Assembly: GCA_964553795.1 (NCBI GenBank)
Contig: CAZKMR010000005.1
Coordinates: forward strand, 1 to 64,000
Reading direction: 5' to 3'
Source of the DNA: JADLHS01 sp964553795
Lineage (GTDB): Bacteria > Verrucomicrobiota > Verrucomicrobiia > Limisphaerales > JADLHS01
Length of the DNA stretch: 64,000 nucleotides
Part shown: in pieces, positions 24,408 through 32,139 of the stretch
How positions within the stretch are numbered: position 1 is the stretch's first letter
Layout of the letters: the number at the start of each line of letters is the position of its first letter
Notes under the pieces: model-generated
Database searches by the model: none
Seen by the model: the letters and a program-made list of their open reading frames with translations, nothing else
Told to the model about the DNA's origin: nothing
Program-made: the position numbers and the translations under genes

Positions 24408-25034
24408 ATGTTCCTCGACCAACCAAATCCCTTTCGACCGGAAACCTCAGCGCCGGCACCGGTCATTCAAGTCACCGCGTTGTACGAAAATCTGGAAGCG
24501 GGGCTGCGCGCAAAATCGCTCGTCGATTGTGTCCGGGCGGGCATGGAGGCGCCCGCGGAATTCAAACTCGAACTCTGGCGCTTCGATTGGCTCGGGGAAT
24601 TATCCCTCGGCAACATGGCGCTGAGCGCGGCGCGCGACTCGACGCTGGTTATCATTTCGACCGCCAGCGACGGCGCGATGCCGCCGGAGTTGGAGCGCTG
24701 GCTACGGGCGTGGAGGCAGACTCCGAACGCCGGGCTGGCGGCGCTGGTCTTGTTGGCGCCGCACGAAACCGCCGCGGGCGCCGCGCATCCGTGGCAGGAA
24801 CAATTGCAACGCACAGCGCAGCGGAAGCAAGCGGCCTTTCTCCCGGAATTCTTTGAAACCACGTCGAGCCGGGACGACTTCACGAACCGCCCGCGCCTGC
24901 ATCGCGATGAATTTATGGCGCTGGGCCAGGCTCATTTGGCGGATTGGCCATCGCACCCGGCCAAAAGCGAAGCCATCCCCGTTCATCTGCTGCGCACCCA
25001 AACATCAAGACCACCGGTCAATCGTCTGCCTTGA
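24408..25034 (+). CDS. Conserved-looking hypothetical protein
   Basis: The 208-aa protein has no signal peptide or membrane segment. It looks like an alternating alpha/beta fold: strand VIQVTALYENLEAGLRAK, helix region, FKLELWRFDWLGE, STLVIISTASDG, LAALVLLAPHE. The pattern (a strand with a small acidic loop, then helix, then parallel strands) resembles receiver-like or Rossmann-like proteins without catalytic motifs. I do not recognise the family. Codon use matches the neighbours. The start of the hydrolase-like gene follows 3 bp after its stop, so the two are co-transcribed and the first gene of the HtrA operon is this one. Confidence 0.62.
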   Translation: MFLDQPNPFRPETSAPAPVIQVTALYENLEAGLRAKSLVDCVRAGMEAPAEFKLELWRFDWLGELSLGNMALSAARDSTLVIISTASDGAMPPELERWLRAWRQTPNAGLAALVLLAPHETAAGAAHPWQEQLQRTAQRKQAAFLPEFFETTSSRDDFTNRPRLHRDEFMALGQAHLADWPSHPAKSEAIPVHLLRTQTSRPPVNRLP

Positions 25035-25037
25035 GCG

Positions 25038-25781
25038 ATGTTGCGAACTAATCCAGATCACCTCTGGCCGGAGCCGGAGCGAAGCCGCGCGCCGCACGAT
25101 TACAGCGCGTATCCGGTCCAGATCGCGCATCCCGCCGGAGGGTTCGGGGGCATTCTGAATCTTCCCGCCCACCCGGCCGGGCTGGTGCTGTTGGCGCACA
25201 CCGAACCGAACGCGCACTTCAAGCCGCGCCACCAGTATCTGACCCAATGTTTCGCCCTCAATGGTCTGGGCGTCTTGCAAACCGAGTTGCGGAACGCAAG
25301 CGATCCGCAACTTGATCGCGAAACCGATGCCGCCGCGGCCCGGCTGATGATTGAACGGCTCACGGTCACCGTACGTTGGGCGCAGCAACAACCGGTGCTG
25401 CGCCAACTGACCATTGGCTGTCTCGGATTCGGGCTCGGGGGAACCACCGCGTTGATGGCGGCGGCCGCACTCACCGCCGCCATTGACGCGTTGGTCATCG
25501 TGGACGGAGACCTTCACGAAAACGAATGGCAACTGGCGAACATTCTGGCGCCGACCCTGTTGGTGGTCAGTGACGCGGAGGACCGCGCGCTGCAAGCCAA
25601 TCGCGTCGCCTTCGCGCGCCTGCATGGCGCCAAGGATTTGGAAGTCATCAACACCGCCGCTCATCCGGCGGATCGTGGCGCCGTGCTCGGTCACATCATC
25701 ACGCTGTCCATCCGTTGGTTTCAACGGCACTTAACTTCATCCAACTCCCTGGGAGCAGCAAAAGCACCATGGCCCGCTTGA
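25038..25781 (+). CDS. Alpha/beta-hydrolase-fold (dienelactone-hydrolase-like) protein lacking the Ser nucleophile
   Basis: The 247-aa protein follows an alpha/beta-hydrolase layout: GLVLLAHTEPNAHFKPRH (oxyanion strand), LNGLGVLQTELRNAS, then the nucleophile elbow IGCLGFGLGGTTALMAAA. At the elbow the GxSxG serine is Gly132 (GFGLG). Later strands carry an Asp region (LLVVSDAEDRAL) and a His (NTAAHPADRG). With the nucleophile missing, hydrolysis is unlikely and a binding or structural role is inferred. Its 3' end overlaps the HtrA start by 13 bp, so it may work with the protease. Confidence 0.72.
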   Translation: MLRTNPDHLWPEPERSRAPHDYSAYPVQIAHPAGGFGGILNLPAHPAGLVLLAHTEPNAHFKPRHQYLTQCFALNGLGVLQTELRNASDPQLDRETDAAAARLMIERLTVTVRWAQQQPVLRQLTIGCLGFGLGGTTALMAAAALTAAIDALVIVDGDLHENEWQLANILAPTLLVVSDAEDRALQANRVAFARLHGAKDLEVINTAAHPADRGAVLGHIITLSIRWFQRHLTSSNSLGAAKAPWPA

Positions 25782-27307
25782 ATCAAAAACACATCGGCAA
25801 GGTGGTTACGCCCGTTCTGGGCAGTATCAGCCTGATCGCACTTCTCATCGCTTTGGGCAGTTGGTTCTTCGGCTGGCCGCTGCGTCTGGAGGTCGCCGCC
25901 GCCGAGCGCGCGCCGGCGGACATCGTGGTGAACCGCACGCCGCTGGCTCGCGATACCAAATTGACCTCCAGTTTCGCCACTGTCGTCGAACGCATCGCTC
26001 CGTGCGTGGTCGCCGTGCACGCGACGCGCACGGTGGAACGTTCCGCGACGCCGGGCTTCGGTCCGCTGGATGATCCGTTCTTCCGCCGGTTCTTCGGCGA
26101 TCAGTTTGATCAGAATTTCGGACAATCCCCGCGCCGCTTCCGCCAGGAAGGATTGGGTTCGGGCGTCATTGTCACCGAGGACGGTTATATCCTGACAAAC
26201 AATCACGTGGTGGAAGACGCGGACGAAGTCAAAGTGACGTCGGCGGACAAGAAGAAGGAGTACACCGCCAAAGTCGTCGGGCGGGATGCCAAAACCGATT
26301 TGGCGGTGTTGAAAATCAACGCGCAGAATCTGCCCTTTGCCACGTTGACCGACAGTGATCAATTGAAAGTCGGCGACGTCGTGCTGGCCGTGGGCAATCC
26401 GTTCGGCGTCGGACAAACCGTCACCATGGGCATCATCAGTGCCACGCGCCGCGGCGGCATGGGCATTGGTTATTACGAAGATTTCATCCAGACGGACGCC
26501 GCCATCAATCCCGGCAACTCCGGCGGGGCGTTGGTGGACACCGAGGGCCGCGTGATCGGCATCAACACCGCCATCATCAGTCGCACCGGCGGTTATCAGG
26601 GCATCGGTTTTGCCGTGCCCATCAGCCTGGCGAAAAGTGTGATGGATCAACTCATCCAGACCGGGCGCGTGGTGCGCGGTTACCTGGGCGTGTCCATTCA
26701 AACGCTCACCCCGGAACTGGCGCGCGCGTTCGAGGTACCCGGCGGCAATGGGGCTTTGATTGGCGGTGTGTCTGAAGACAGCGCCGCCGCGGCCGCCGGC
26801 TTGAAGAGTGGCGATGTGATCATTGCATTCGACGGCCAGCCGATCAAGGACAGCCGCCAGTTGATGCTTCTGGCAGGCGGCACGGCGCCCGGCAAAAAAG
26901 TGAAAGTAAAAGTGTTGCGCGAAGGCGACGAAGAAACCTTTACCGTCACGCTGAAACAAATGCCCGATCAGGTGCGCGCGGCCGGCGGTGAAACGGAAAC
27001 GCCGGACGCGAGCGACGCGCTCGAAGGCGTAGCCGTGGGCGATATTGATCGCGCCGCGCGCCGGCAGTTGGATTTGCCGCGCGACCTGGCAGGCGCCTTG
27101 ATCACGCGCATTGATCCGAATTCGGCGGCGTATGACGCCGGCCTGCGGGTCGGGGCGGTCATCCAGGAAATTGACCGGCAACGCGTGACAAATGCCGCCG
27201 AGGCGTTGGCGGCCAGCAAAAAAGCCGGCGACCAGCAGGTGCTGCTCCGCGTGTGGAGTCAGGGCAGCAGCCGTTTCGTGGTCGTCACCAACAAGGAAAC
27301 ACCATGA
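25769..27307 (+). CDS. HtrA/DegP-family serine protease with two PDZ domains
   Basis: The 512-aa protein has an N-terminal membrane anchor or uncleaved signal (about residues 13-36). A trypsin-like domain follows with triad His146 (TNNHVVED), Asp176 (KTDLAVL) and Ser251 (NPGNSGGALV), then PDZ1 (about 320-410, VRGYLGVSIQTLT) and PDZ2 (about 430-505). It degrades or refolds damaged envelope proteins. The start at 25769 is chosen because GGGAG sits upstream and it gives the hydrophobic N-terminus. It overlaps the hydrolase-like gene by 13 bp and the PRC-barrel gene by ATGA, making a coupled operon. Confidence 0.93.
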   Translation: MARLNQKHIGKVVTPVLGSISLIALLIALGSWFFGWPLRLEVAAAERAPADIVVNRTPLARDTKLTSSFATVVERIAPCVVAVHATRTVERSATPGFGPLDDPFFRRFFGDQFDQNFGQSPRRFRQEGLGSGVIVTEDGYILTNNHVVEDADEVKVTSADKKKEYTAKVVGRDAKTDLAVLKINAQNLPFATLTDSDQLKVGDVVLAVGNPFGVGQTVTMGIISATRRGGMGIGYYEDFIQTDAAINPGNSGGALVDTEGRVIGINTAIISRTGGYQGIGFAVPISLAKSVMDQLIQTGRVVRGYLGVSIQTLTPELARAFEVPGGNGALIGGVSEDSAAAAAGLKSGDVIIAFDGQPIKDSRQLMLLAGGTAPGKKVKVKVLREGDEETFTVTLKQMPDQVRAAGGETETPDASDALEGVAVGDIDRAARRQLDLPRDLAGALITRIDPNSAAYDAGLRVGAVIQEIDRQRVTNAAEALAASKKAGDQQVLLRVWSQGSSRFVVVTNKETP

Positions 27308-28083
27308 CCAGCAGCACAACTCAAACTTCGCAGCGCCCGGCCCAAACGCCCGCGCCGCTTCGCAGTCTCAAGGATTTTGAAGGCTACAAAATTTCCGCCA
27401 CCGACGGCGGCCTCGGGCAGATTCATGATTTCCTCTTCGACGACGAATTCTGGATCGTGCGTTACGTGGTGGTGGACACGGGCCACTGGCTGCCGGGTCG
27501 CAAAGTCCTGTTGCCCCCGGGCGTGTTGCTCGACGCGGATTGGCGCAAACGGTCGTTCAACGTCGCTTTGTCCCGCGACCAGATCAAAAACAGTCCCGAC
27601 ATCGACGCGGACAAACCCGTCTCGCGCCAGCGGGAGATTGAGCTGCACGAACACTTTGGCTGGCCGTATTACTGGATGCCCACCGGCGCGTGGCCGGGCG
27701 TCATCACGCCCCCGCCGCCCCAGCAACATCCGCAAAAGCAGGAAGGCGACCCGCATTTGCGCAGCGTGCGCGAGGTGATTGGCTACGACATTCACGCCAG
27801 CGACGGGGACATTGGTCGCGTGGCGGATTTCATTGCCGAACTGGACGCGTGGATGGTGCGGTATCTCGTCGTCACCACCCACAAATGGTGGCCCGGCAAA
27901 AAAGTGCTCATCTCCCCGCAATGGCTGATCGGGCCGATCAGTTGGTCGGCGCACAAAGTCAATATCATCATGACGCGCGACAGCGTGAAGAACAGTCCGG
28001 AGTACGATTCCGCCGCGCCGGTGAATCGCGAATACGAAGCGCAACTTTATGATTTTTATGGCCGGCCTCGTTACTGGGTGTAA
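27304..28083 (+). CDS. Protein with two PRC-barrel domains
   Basis: The 259-aa soluble protein has two PRC-barrel beta domains, residues about 20-110 (YKISATDGGLGQIHDFLFDD, IVRYVVVDTGHWLPGRKVLL) and about 155-245 (YDIHASDGDIGRVADFIAEL, MVRYLVVTTHKWWPGKKVLI). Each has a basic/aromatic loop and a following NSPE/NSPD helix. They are joined by a Pro-rich linker (PPPPQQHPQKQ). PRC barrels bind RNA or proteins (RimM, photosynthetic reaction-centre H subunit); two-domain versions occur in stress clusters without known function. Overlap with htrA by ATGA indicates coupled expression. Confidence 0.85.
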   Translation: MTSSTTQTSQRPAQTPAPLRSLKDFEGYKISATDGGLGQIHDFLFDDEFWIVRYVVVDTGHWLPGRKVLLPPGVLLDADWRKRSFNVALSRDQIKNSPDIDADKPVSRQREIELHEHFGWPYYWMPTGAWPGVITPPPPQQHPQKQEGDPHLRSVREVIGYDIHASDGDIGRVADFIAELDAWMVRYLVVTTHKWWPGKKVLISPQWLIGPISWSAHKVNIIMTRDSVKNSPEYDSAAPVNREYEAQLYDFYGRPRYWV

Positions 28084-28130
28084 CGACCGGCCGCTGAACC
28101 AAGTCAAACCTGTAACCTGTCGTAATCGTT

Positions 28131-28478
28131 ATGAAAACCGTCGCTCGTCCCAAAAACTCGAATCACAAAAACCAAAATAAAGCGCTCCCGCCCACCCAAA
28201 CGCTCTCCAAACAAACCGTGCATTTCGAACTCGTCGATCCGCAGGCGCAAAAAGTCTGCGTGGCCGGAACGTTCAACGATTGGAATCCCGACACCGGCGA
28301 AATGAAGCGCGAACAAAACGGTCATTGGGTCAAGAACCTGCCGCTCACACCGGGCACGTATGAGTATCGCTTCGTCGTAGACGGCGCGTGGAAAACCGAT
28401 CCCAACGCGGACCATGATGTCATGAACCCGTATGGCGAACGCAATTCGTTGCTGACAGTGACCGCCAGCAGCGCCTGA
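28131..28478 (+). CDS. Stand-alone CBM48/AMPK-type glycogen-binding domain protein
   Basis: The 115-aa protein is a basic N-terminal tail of about 25 residues followed by one CBM48/isoamylase early-set domain: VCVAGTFNDWNPDTGEM, GHWVKNLPLTPGTYEYRFVV and DGAWKTDPNA, with the Trp and Lys that contact alpha-glucan in AMPK beta subunits. There is no catalytic domain. It may tether a partner to glycogen or starch-like granules. It lies between the PRC-barrel and DoxX genes. Confidence 0.88.
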   Translation: MKTVARPKNSNHKNQNKALPPTQTLSKQTVHFELVDPQAQKVCVAGTFNDWNPDTGEMKREQNGHWVKNLPLTPGTYEYRFVVDGAWKTDPNADHDVMNPYGERNSLLTVTASSA

Positions 28479-28510
28479 CCGAAACGCGCCGGGCAGCCAG
28501 TGAGGCCAAA

Positions 28511-29011
28511 ATGTTAAAAACGCTTTTGCGAACGAGCCCCGATGCGGCGGCGTTGGTGCTGCGCCTGACGCTCGGCGGCGTCATGTTTGCGCATGGGGCG
28601 CAGAAGGTGTTCGGTTGGTTTGGCGGCCACGGTTTCAGTGGCACGATGCAACATTTCACGGAGAACATGGACATCCCCGCCATGTTCGCGTTTCTCGCCA
28701 TTATGGCGGAATCTGTGGGCGCGGTGGCGCTGCTCGCCGGCGCGCTGACCCGGGTTGCGGCGTTGGGAATCGGCACCGTCATGGTGGTCGCGGCGGCCAT
28801 GGTGCATGGGAAACACGGTTTCTTTATGAATTGGAGCGGCAACCAGGCTGGCGAAGGATTCGAGTATCACGTGTTGGCGCTGGCAATGGCCGTCGCGCTC
28901 ATGATCAAAGGCGGCGGCCTGGCTTCCGTGGACGCGGCCTGGTGGCGTTGGTTGGAACGAGGCCGAACGACTCGTCCCGCCGCAACACCGCAGTCCGCCC
29001 CGAACCGATGA
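28511..29011 (+). CDS. DoxX-family membrane protein
   Basis: The 166-aa protein has four hydrophobic helices of the DoxX type: LVLRLTLGGVMFAHGAQKVF (family signature with the conserved HGxQK), a second helix from MFAFLAIMAESVGAVALLAG, a third ending in VVAAAMVHGKHGFF, and a fourth ALAMAVALMIKGGG. DoxX proteins are linked to quinone-dependent redox reactions or thiol-stress complexes. A short Thr/Arg-rich cytoplasmic tail follows. The start ATG is preceded by GTGAGG. Confidence 0.88.
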   Translation: MLKTLLRTSPDAAALVLRLTLGGVMFAHGAQKVFGWFGGHGFSGTMQHFTENMDIPAMFAFLAIMAESVGAVALLAGALTRVAALGIGTVMVVAAAMVHGKHGFFMNWSGNQAGEGFEYHVLALAMAVALMIKGGGLASVDAAWWRWLERGRTTRPAATPQSAPNR

Positions 29012-29100
29012 ACACTGCAAATCCCGGCTCGCACCGGAATTGAGTGCTATAGTGAAAGGCGATCCCGAAGCACCGGGCGCACCAACCAAAGGACACAAAC

Positions 29101-29298
29101 ATGAACAAAACAGTTGGCTTAGCTTTGATGGGTGTCGGCATTCTGCTGATCATTTTTGGCATCAGCGCCTCGGAATCGTTCAGCTCCGAAGTTTCGCGCT
29201 TCTTCACCGGAACGCCCACGGACAAATCGATCTGGCTTTTGATCGGCGGCATCATCGCCACAGCGTGGGGCGCGGTGCGCGTGTTCCGGAAAGCCTGA
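29101..29298 (+). CDS. DUF3185-type two-helix membrane protein
   Basis: The 65-aa protein has two hydrophobic helices (VGLALMGVGILLIIFGI and SIWLLIGGIIATAWGAV) separated by a short acidic/polar loop (SSEVSRFFTGTPTDK). This matches the DUF3185 pattern, common in stress-linked operons. Function unknown. The reductase-like gene begins 14 bp after the stop. Confidence 0.8.
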   Translation: MNKTVGLALMGVGILLIIFGISASESFSSEVSRFFTGTPTDKSIWLLIGGIIATAWGAVRVFRKA

Positions 29299-29312
29299 CG
29301 GAGCGCATCACC

Positions 29313-30044
29313 ATGCCGACTACCGACCAGTTTATCGTAACGTTGAAAGGGAAACAGGAAGTGGCGCGGGACACGTTCTGTTTTCAGTTCGATCTCGACG
29401 GTATTCGCTTCGAGTTCTTACCCGGGCAGTTTGTGGACTTGTCCCTGCCCGGCCACGCGGAACTGGATGCCGACAATAAGTCGCGCACCTTCTCAATTGC
29501 CTCCGCGCCGGAGGAGGGGCATCTGAGCGTGGCAACGCGCCTGACCGGCAGCCCGTTCAAGAAGGCGTTGGCGAAACTTAAACCCGGTGATGAAGCCATG
29601 GTGAATGGGCCCAACGGCCGGTTGGTTTTTGATGCACCCGAACCCACGCCAATGGTTTTTCTCGCCGGCGGTATCGGCATCACGCCGTTCCGCAGCATCC
29701 TCAAGCACGCGCTCGATCGCAAAATTCCGCATCGGATCGTGCTGATTTATTCCAATCGCACCCCCACGGACGCGTCGTTTCTCGAGGATTTGAAACAGTG
29801 GCACGATCAGAATAAAAACTTCACGCTCCTCGCCACGATGACCCAGCTCGATTCCGCGTCCGACTGGAACGGCAAGACGGATCGCATTGATGCCGCCTTT
29901 CTCCGCAAGCATGTCGGCGAGTTTTCCGGCGCGGAATTCTACACCGCCGGACCGCCGCGCTTTGTCAAAGGCATGAAGCAATCCCTGGAAGAAGCCGACG
30001 TGCCGCGCGACCGCATTCACGCGGAGGAATTCGCCGGCTACTAA
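29313..30044 (+). CDS. FAD/NAD(P)-binding oxidoreductase of the ferredoxin-reductase family
   Basis: The 243-aa flavoprotein has an FAD-binding barrel (residues about 1-100, with SRTFSIAS as the RxxS flavin motif and FLPGQFVDLSLPG) and a NAD(P) domain (about 105-243, FLAGGIGITPFRSIL for the pyrophosphate, AEFYTAGPP, and AEEFAGY at the C-terminus). There is no ferredoxin domain, so it needs a separate electron carrier or acts as a flavin reductase. The ATG at 29313 is chosen over a long unrelated upstream extension that overlaps DUF3185. With DUF3185 and DoxX next to it, a membrane-linked redox role is inferred. Confidence 0.85.
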   Translation: MPTTDQFIVTLKGKQEVARDTFCFQFDLDGIRFEFLPGQFVDLSLPGHAELDADNKSRTFSIASAPEEGHLSVATRLTGSPFKKALAKLKPGDEAMVNGPNGRLVFDAPEPTPMVFLAGGIGITPFRSILKHALDRKIPHRIVLIYSNRTPTDASFLEDLKQWHDQNKNFTLLATMTQLDSASDWNGKTDRIDAAFLRKHVGEFSGAEFYTAGPPRFVKGMKQSLEEADVPRDRIHAEEFAGY

Positions 30045-30119
30045 TCCCAATCCAGCAACCGCCCCGACTGCGATGCGAAAGCACCGCGCCGGGGCGCGTG
30101 GTTCGGCCCGCGTTTCGAT

Positions 30120-30287
30120 TCACGCGGCCGGCGGGCGCCGCCCGAAGATCATGGCAACGATAAACAGGATCAGGAAGACGACAAATAGCACCTGGGCAAT
30201 CCACACGGCGGCGCCCATGATGCCCGTAAATCCAAGAATTCCCGCGACGATGGCAATCACCAAAAAGAGTACGGCCCAGCTTAACAT
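30120..30287 (-). CDS. DUF1328/YtjA-family small membrane protein
   Basis: The 55-aa protein has two hydrophobic helices (SWAVLFLVIAIVAGILGFTG and VLFVVFLILFIVAMIFG) with a short GAAVWIAQ turn. It matches the small DUF1328 (YtjA) family found in many proteobacteria and Verrucomicrobiota, often stress-induced. It is below common ORF length cut-offs. The start ATG at 30287 reads MLSWA, the usual beginning of the family. Confidence 0.9.
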   Translation of the reverse strand: MLSWAVLFLVIAIVAGILGFTGIMGAAVWIAQVLFVVFLILFIVAMIFGRRPPAA

Positions 30288-30324
30288 AATGTGCTCACTT
30301 TCGTTGGTGGAGGTTCGCCGGCGA

Positions 30325-30344
30325 TCCGGCGGTGGACCGCCGGA
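30325..30344. repeat. Near-perfect palindromic hairpin
   Basis: Nine bp of perfect GC-rich inverted repeat (TCCGGCGGT/ACCGCCGGA) around a 2-nt centre. It lies between the stop of the lipoprotein gene (30366) and the start of the DUF1328 gene (30287), both on the minus strand. It could be a terminator without U-run or a regulator-binding palindrome. Confidence 0.45.
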
Positions 30345-30365
30345 CCGCTGACAATTCCCTGGTGG

Positions 30366-30821
30366 TTAATCTTGAATCTTCTGTTCCGCTTCCTGGTAAG
30401 CGTCCTTAACCTTTTCCCAGGCCTCGTCAAAACCAGACTTGACCCCTTGCCACGCGTCGGCGCCGGCTTCTTGCAAGGCATCATACTGTTTCTTCCCGGC
30501 CTCGCGCAGTTCCCGCAACCGGCTCAAGGCCTGGTCCGCTTCGGACTTTGCCGCGCCGGTATAATTCGCCGCCTTTTTCGTCAGCGTATCAATCTTGGCG
30601 TCCATTTCGTCCATGGCCTTCTTGACGGCGGCCACGGCTTCGTCCTTGGTCTTGGCGGCGTATTGCTGCGTGGCTTCCGCGGCATTCGCCATGCCGGCTT
30701 TCATTTGTTCGCCGGCGGTTTCCATTTGTTTGGCGGCGGACTCTTCCTTTTGTCCACAACCGGAAGTGGCCAACAACACGGCCAGTCCGGCTCCATAACA
30801 GAACGATTGAATCAATTTCAT
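30366..30821 (-). CDS. Helical lipoprotein
   Basis: The 151-aa protein has a short signal peptide with lipobox (LLATSGC, Cys22). An almost purely helical, Ala/Lys/Glu-rich body follows (AANAEATQQYAAK-like heptads) ending in DAWQGVKSGFDEAWEKVKDA. Such proteins form coiled coils in the periplasm, similar in character to Lpp-type or apolipoprotein-like stress proteins. The C-terminal DAW-x4-KSGxD motif also ends the small coiled-coil protein at 10367-10642, suggesting related stress modules. Confidence 0.8.
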   Translation of the reverse strand: MKLIQSFCYGAGLAVLLATSGCGQKEESAAKQMETAGEQMKAGMANAAEATQQYAAKTKDEAVAAVKKAMDEMDAKIDTLTKKAANYTGAAKSEADQALSRLRELREAGKKQYDALQEAGADAWQGVKSGFDEAWEKVKDAYQEAEQKIQD

Positions 30822-31018
30822 TTTTTTCCTTGGGTTGATGACGGTGGTGAAACCGCCGTTAACTGTCTCGCACGGTCAATCTCACATCCTTGGCATCGAA
30901 CACCTTGAATTTCGTAGGCGACCCAAAAATCACAATCCTAATTCCCCCTCCGATTTTTCCGGCCGTGAGGTAGGAGGTTTTCTGAGGCCCCGGCCCGACG
31001 AAAGTAACAAGTAACGAT

Positions 31019-32029
31019 TCATTCCGCGGCCCGATCATCGAGCGGGGCGAATTTCCACGCCACCGCCCAACGTGGATTGGTCAGGCGCAGCCCGAGTTCC
31101 TGCTGATTGCCCACGTCATTGACTTTGAAAACCGTACCGTCGATTTCATACGGCAAACCGGCGCGTTGCCTTTCCAGCCGGTGGAAATATCGGACCGCCT
31201 GGTTGGCGGACGACAAGAGCCGCACGCGCCGGTCCACCGCCAGCCCCAGTGCCTTGAGCGCCTGCAACTGTTGCCAGTGCGTGGCCAACGTCGCACCGGA
31301 ATGTTCGACCAATTCCCAGAACAGGATTTTCAGCGGTCGTCCGGCGGTGACCTTCGGATCGAGTTGGCGTACGCTGCTGGCCGCGGCGTGCCGCGGACTG
31401 AGAAAAGCCGTTTCGCCGTGTTGCTGTCGCTGCCGGTTGACTTTCGCAAAGGCTTTTTTCTCCAGGTAAATTTCGCCGCGCACCACCAGTTGGCGCGGAA
31501 TGACCAACCCGGCCTGTTTGGGCAACTTCAACGGCAGATTGCGAATGGTGCGGACATTCGCCGTGACGTCCTCGCCGATCCGACCGTCGCCCCGGGTCGC
31601 TGCCGACGCCAGTTCGCCGCGCCAATAGGCGAGTTCGATGCTCAGCCCGTCGTATTTGGGCTCGGCCACCACGCCGATGGTTGCTTGGGCGAGCCGCGCG
31701 CAGCAATGCGCGTAAAATTCGCGGAACTCGGTTTCGTTCCGCACCGATTCCAGACTGAGCATGGGCGCGCGATGTTGCACCGTGCCAAATTCCTGACGCG
31801 GTTCGCTGCCCACCTGCTGCGTCGGACTCCGCGGCGTAGCGAGTTCCGGAAACCGCCGTTCCAACTTCCGCAAGCGCCGTTTGCGCTGGTCGTATGTCGC
31901 GTCGGAAATTTCCGGTGCATCCGCCGCGTGATACCGCGCGTCATGCCGCCGGAGCGACGCACGCAGCTTCCGGGCACGTTGCCGGGCCGCGCCCTTGGAA
32001 GGCTTCCGCCTGTCAAATGACCCGCTCAT
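31019..32029 (-). CDS. NAD-dependent DNA-ligase adenylation domain, stand-alone
   Basis: The 336-aa protein matches the N-terminal third of bacterial LigA. It has a domain Ia-like helical segment (YHAADAPEISDATYDQRKRR) and an adenylation domain with the nucleotidyl Lys motif EPKYDGLSIEL, TRGDGRIGEDVT, VRGEIYL, PRHAAASSVRQLDP, YEIDGTVFKVND and PRWAVAWKF. It stops right after motif V. The OB fold, zinc finger, helix-hairpin-helix and BRCT domains needed for nick sealing are absent, and no continuation is visible in other frames downstream. It could self-adenylate or bind nicks; true ligase activity is doubtful. A longer frame starts at 32083; the ATG at 32029 is preferred. Confidence 0.82.
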   Translation of the reverse strand: MSGSFDRRKPSKGAARQRARKLRASLRRHDARYHAADAPEISDATYDQRKRRLRKLERRFPELATPRSPTQQVGSEPRQEFGTVQHRAPMLSLESVRNETEFREFYAHCCARLAQATIGVVAEPKYDGLSIELAYWRGELASAATRGDGRIGEDVTANVRTIRNLPLKLPKQAGLVIPRQLVVRGEIYLEKKAFAKVNRQRQQHGETAFLSPRHAAASSVRQLDPKVTAGRPLKILFWELVEHSGATLATHWQQLQALKALGLAVDRRVRLLSSANQAVRYFHRLERQRAGLPYEIDGTVFKVNDVGNQQELGLRLTNPRWAVAWKFAPLDDRAAE

Positions 32030-32139
32030 CCGGGTGGTGCGACCGGGTGCAACGCTGGCGAACGACAGCGACGCCGGTGGCAACTTTTAAGCAAATCGAG
32101 TTTCAAATTCATACGTCATGATTCCTTCACGGGTTCGAG

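Noticed and set aside
25721..27319. Long 532-codon frame antisense to htrA
   Set aside because: It mirrors the codon pattern of htrA, has no family motif and is rich in His/Arg/Gln as expected for an antisense frame in GC-rich coding DNA.
30120..30204. 79-codon minus-strand frame 29965-30204
   Set aside because: It conflicts with the well-supported reductase end and the DUF1328 gene, which fits its family better.
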